From contig DATATB010000153.1 in NCBI GenBank assembly GCA_036268995.1, positions 1-5,907 of the forward strand: DNA of 5,907 bases. Reading direction: 5' to 3'. The DNA is from DATATB01 sp036268995. GTDB taxonomy: Bacteria; Planctomycetota; Planctomycetia; Pirellulales; PNKZ01. Below, one piece after another: positions 5,570 through 5,907 of this stretch. Each line of letters opens with the position of its first letter. The first letter of the stretch is position 1. A program made the position numbers and the translations under genes. The notes below the pieces were generated by a model, which was not told the DNA's origin, searched no databases, and was given only the letters and a program-made list of their open reading frames with translations.

Positions 5570-5907
5570 TGCGTTGAGACTCGATTCTAGCTGAGCCAAG
5601 ACGTCACGCTCGATTGTCGCGCAAATTTCGTCCAGCGGCAGATGGTTCAGGCTGGTCGTCAGGAACGGCTGCTGAAGCTCCGAGCCGATTTCGTCTAGCG
5701 CGAGGATCGGATAGGCAATCAGCATCGTCAGCAGCGGCGTCAACCAACCGACCCGGGCGATCAATGCAAACGGCAATGCGATTAGAAAGAGAAATATGAA
5801 CCGCCGGATTTTGACGGCATAGGCCAATGGCAGCGGTGTCTTTTGAATGCGCTCGCAGCCGCCGATATGGTCCAGCAACTGCGCTCGCTGCCGATCGGCC
5901 TGCTGAA
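5567..5907 (-). CDS. Bestrophin-family ion channel, C-terminal part
   Basis: The last 112 codons of a gene whose 5' part is beyond the right edge; the frame is open to 5907. Bacterial bestrophins are about 300 residues, so roughly two thirds is missing. The fragment carries the hallmark CERIQKTPLPLAYAVKIRRF (5855 downward), equivalent to the family's 'cerI-TPiPlaY' segment. Two hydrophobic stretches follow (FIFLFLIALPFALIARV and WLTPLLTMLIAYPILAL), then LDEIGSELQQPF and NHLPLDEICATIERDV, the typical end. Family members are pentameric membrane channels; eukaryotic ones conduct chloride or bicarbonate, while at least one bacterial member is cation-selective, so the ion is uncertain. The usual PFG-x-D stretch is altered to PFLTTSLN. 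The gene lies upstream of and codirectional with the carbonic anhydrase. The assignment is from family motifs only. Confidence 0.85.
   Translation of the reverse strand, partial: QQADRQRAQLLDHIGGCERIQKTPLPLAYAVKIRRFIFLFLIALPFALIARVGWLTPLLTMLIAYPILALDEIGSELQQPFLTTSLNHLPLDEICATIERDVLAQLESSLNA

Overview
This 5.9 kb, GC-rich bacterial window most resembles a planctomycete, probably of the Pirellulales type. That is an inference. It rests on a Hanks-type kinase with an N-terminal membrane block and a Trp-rich tail, on scattered palindromic spacers of a kind I associate with that group, and on frequent GTG/TTG starts. No rRNA, tRNA, CRISPR array, transposase or phage gene was seen.

Layout. Positions 1-187 are non-coding and hold two inverted copies of a hairpin-forming repeat. 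A cytosolic cyclophilin (peptidyl-prolyl isomerase) is on the minus strand at 188-724. A 242-bp divergent intergenic region (725-966) carries a 19-bp perfect inverted repeat. On the plus strand, ispD (MEP isoprenoid pathway, 967-1707) is followed after a short repeat-bearing gap by tyrS (tyrosyl-tRNA synthetase, 1767-3050). Convergent to tyrS, the minus strand reads from the right edge: the C-terminal part of a bestrophin-family channel (5567-5907, cut by the window), a beta-class carbonic anhydrase (4768-5448) and a membrane Ser/Thr kinase (3086-4735).

The left half is ordinary housekeeping. The right half is the most interesting part. A bestrophin-like channel, a CcaA/CynT-like carbonic anhydrase and a membrane kinase lie in one direction and could form a small bicarbonate/CO2 or anion-handling unit with its own phosphorylation input. 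Gene order supports this, but nothing in the sequence proves it. Between the channel and the carbonic anhydrase sit two inverted copies of a 30-nt hairpin element that differ by a paired (compensatory) change. One copy supplies the channel gene's stop codon and the other abuts the carbonic anhydrase ribosome binding site.

A second point to examine is the start of the cyclophilin gene. An A6 run reading A AAA AAG lies where an open upstream frame would enter the cyclophilin frame by a -1 shift. A conventional GTG start with a good Shine-Dalgarno sequence is nevertheless present and is the preferred annotation.
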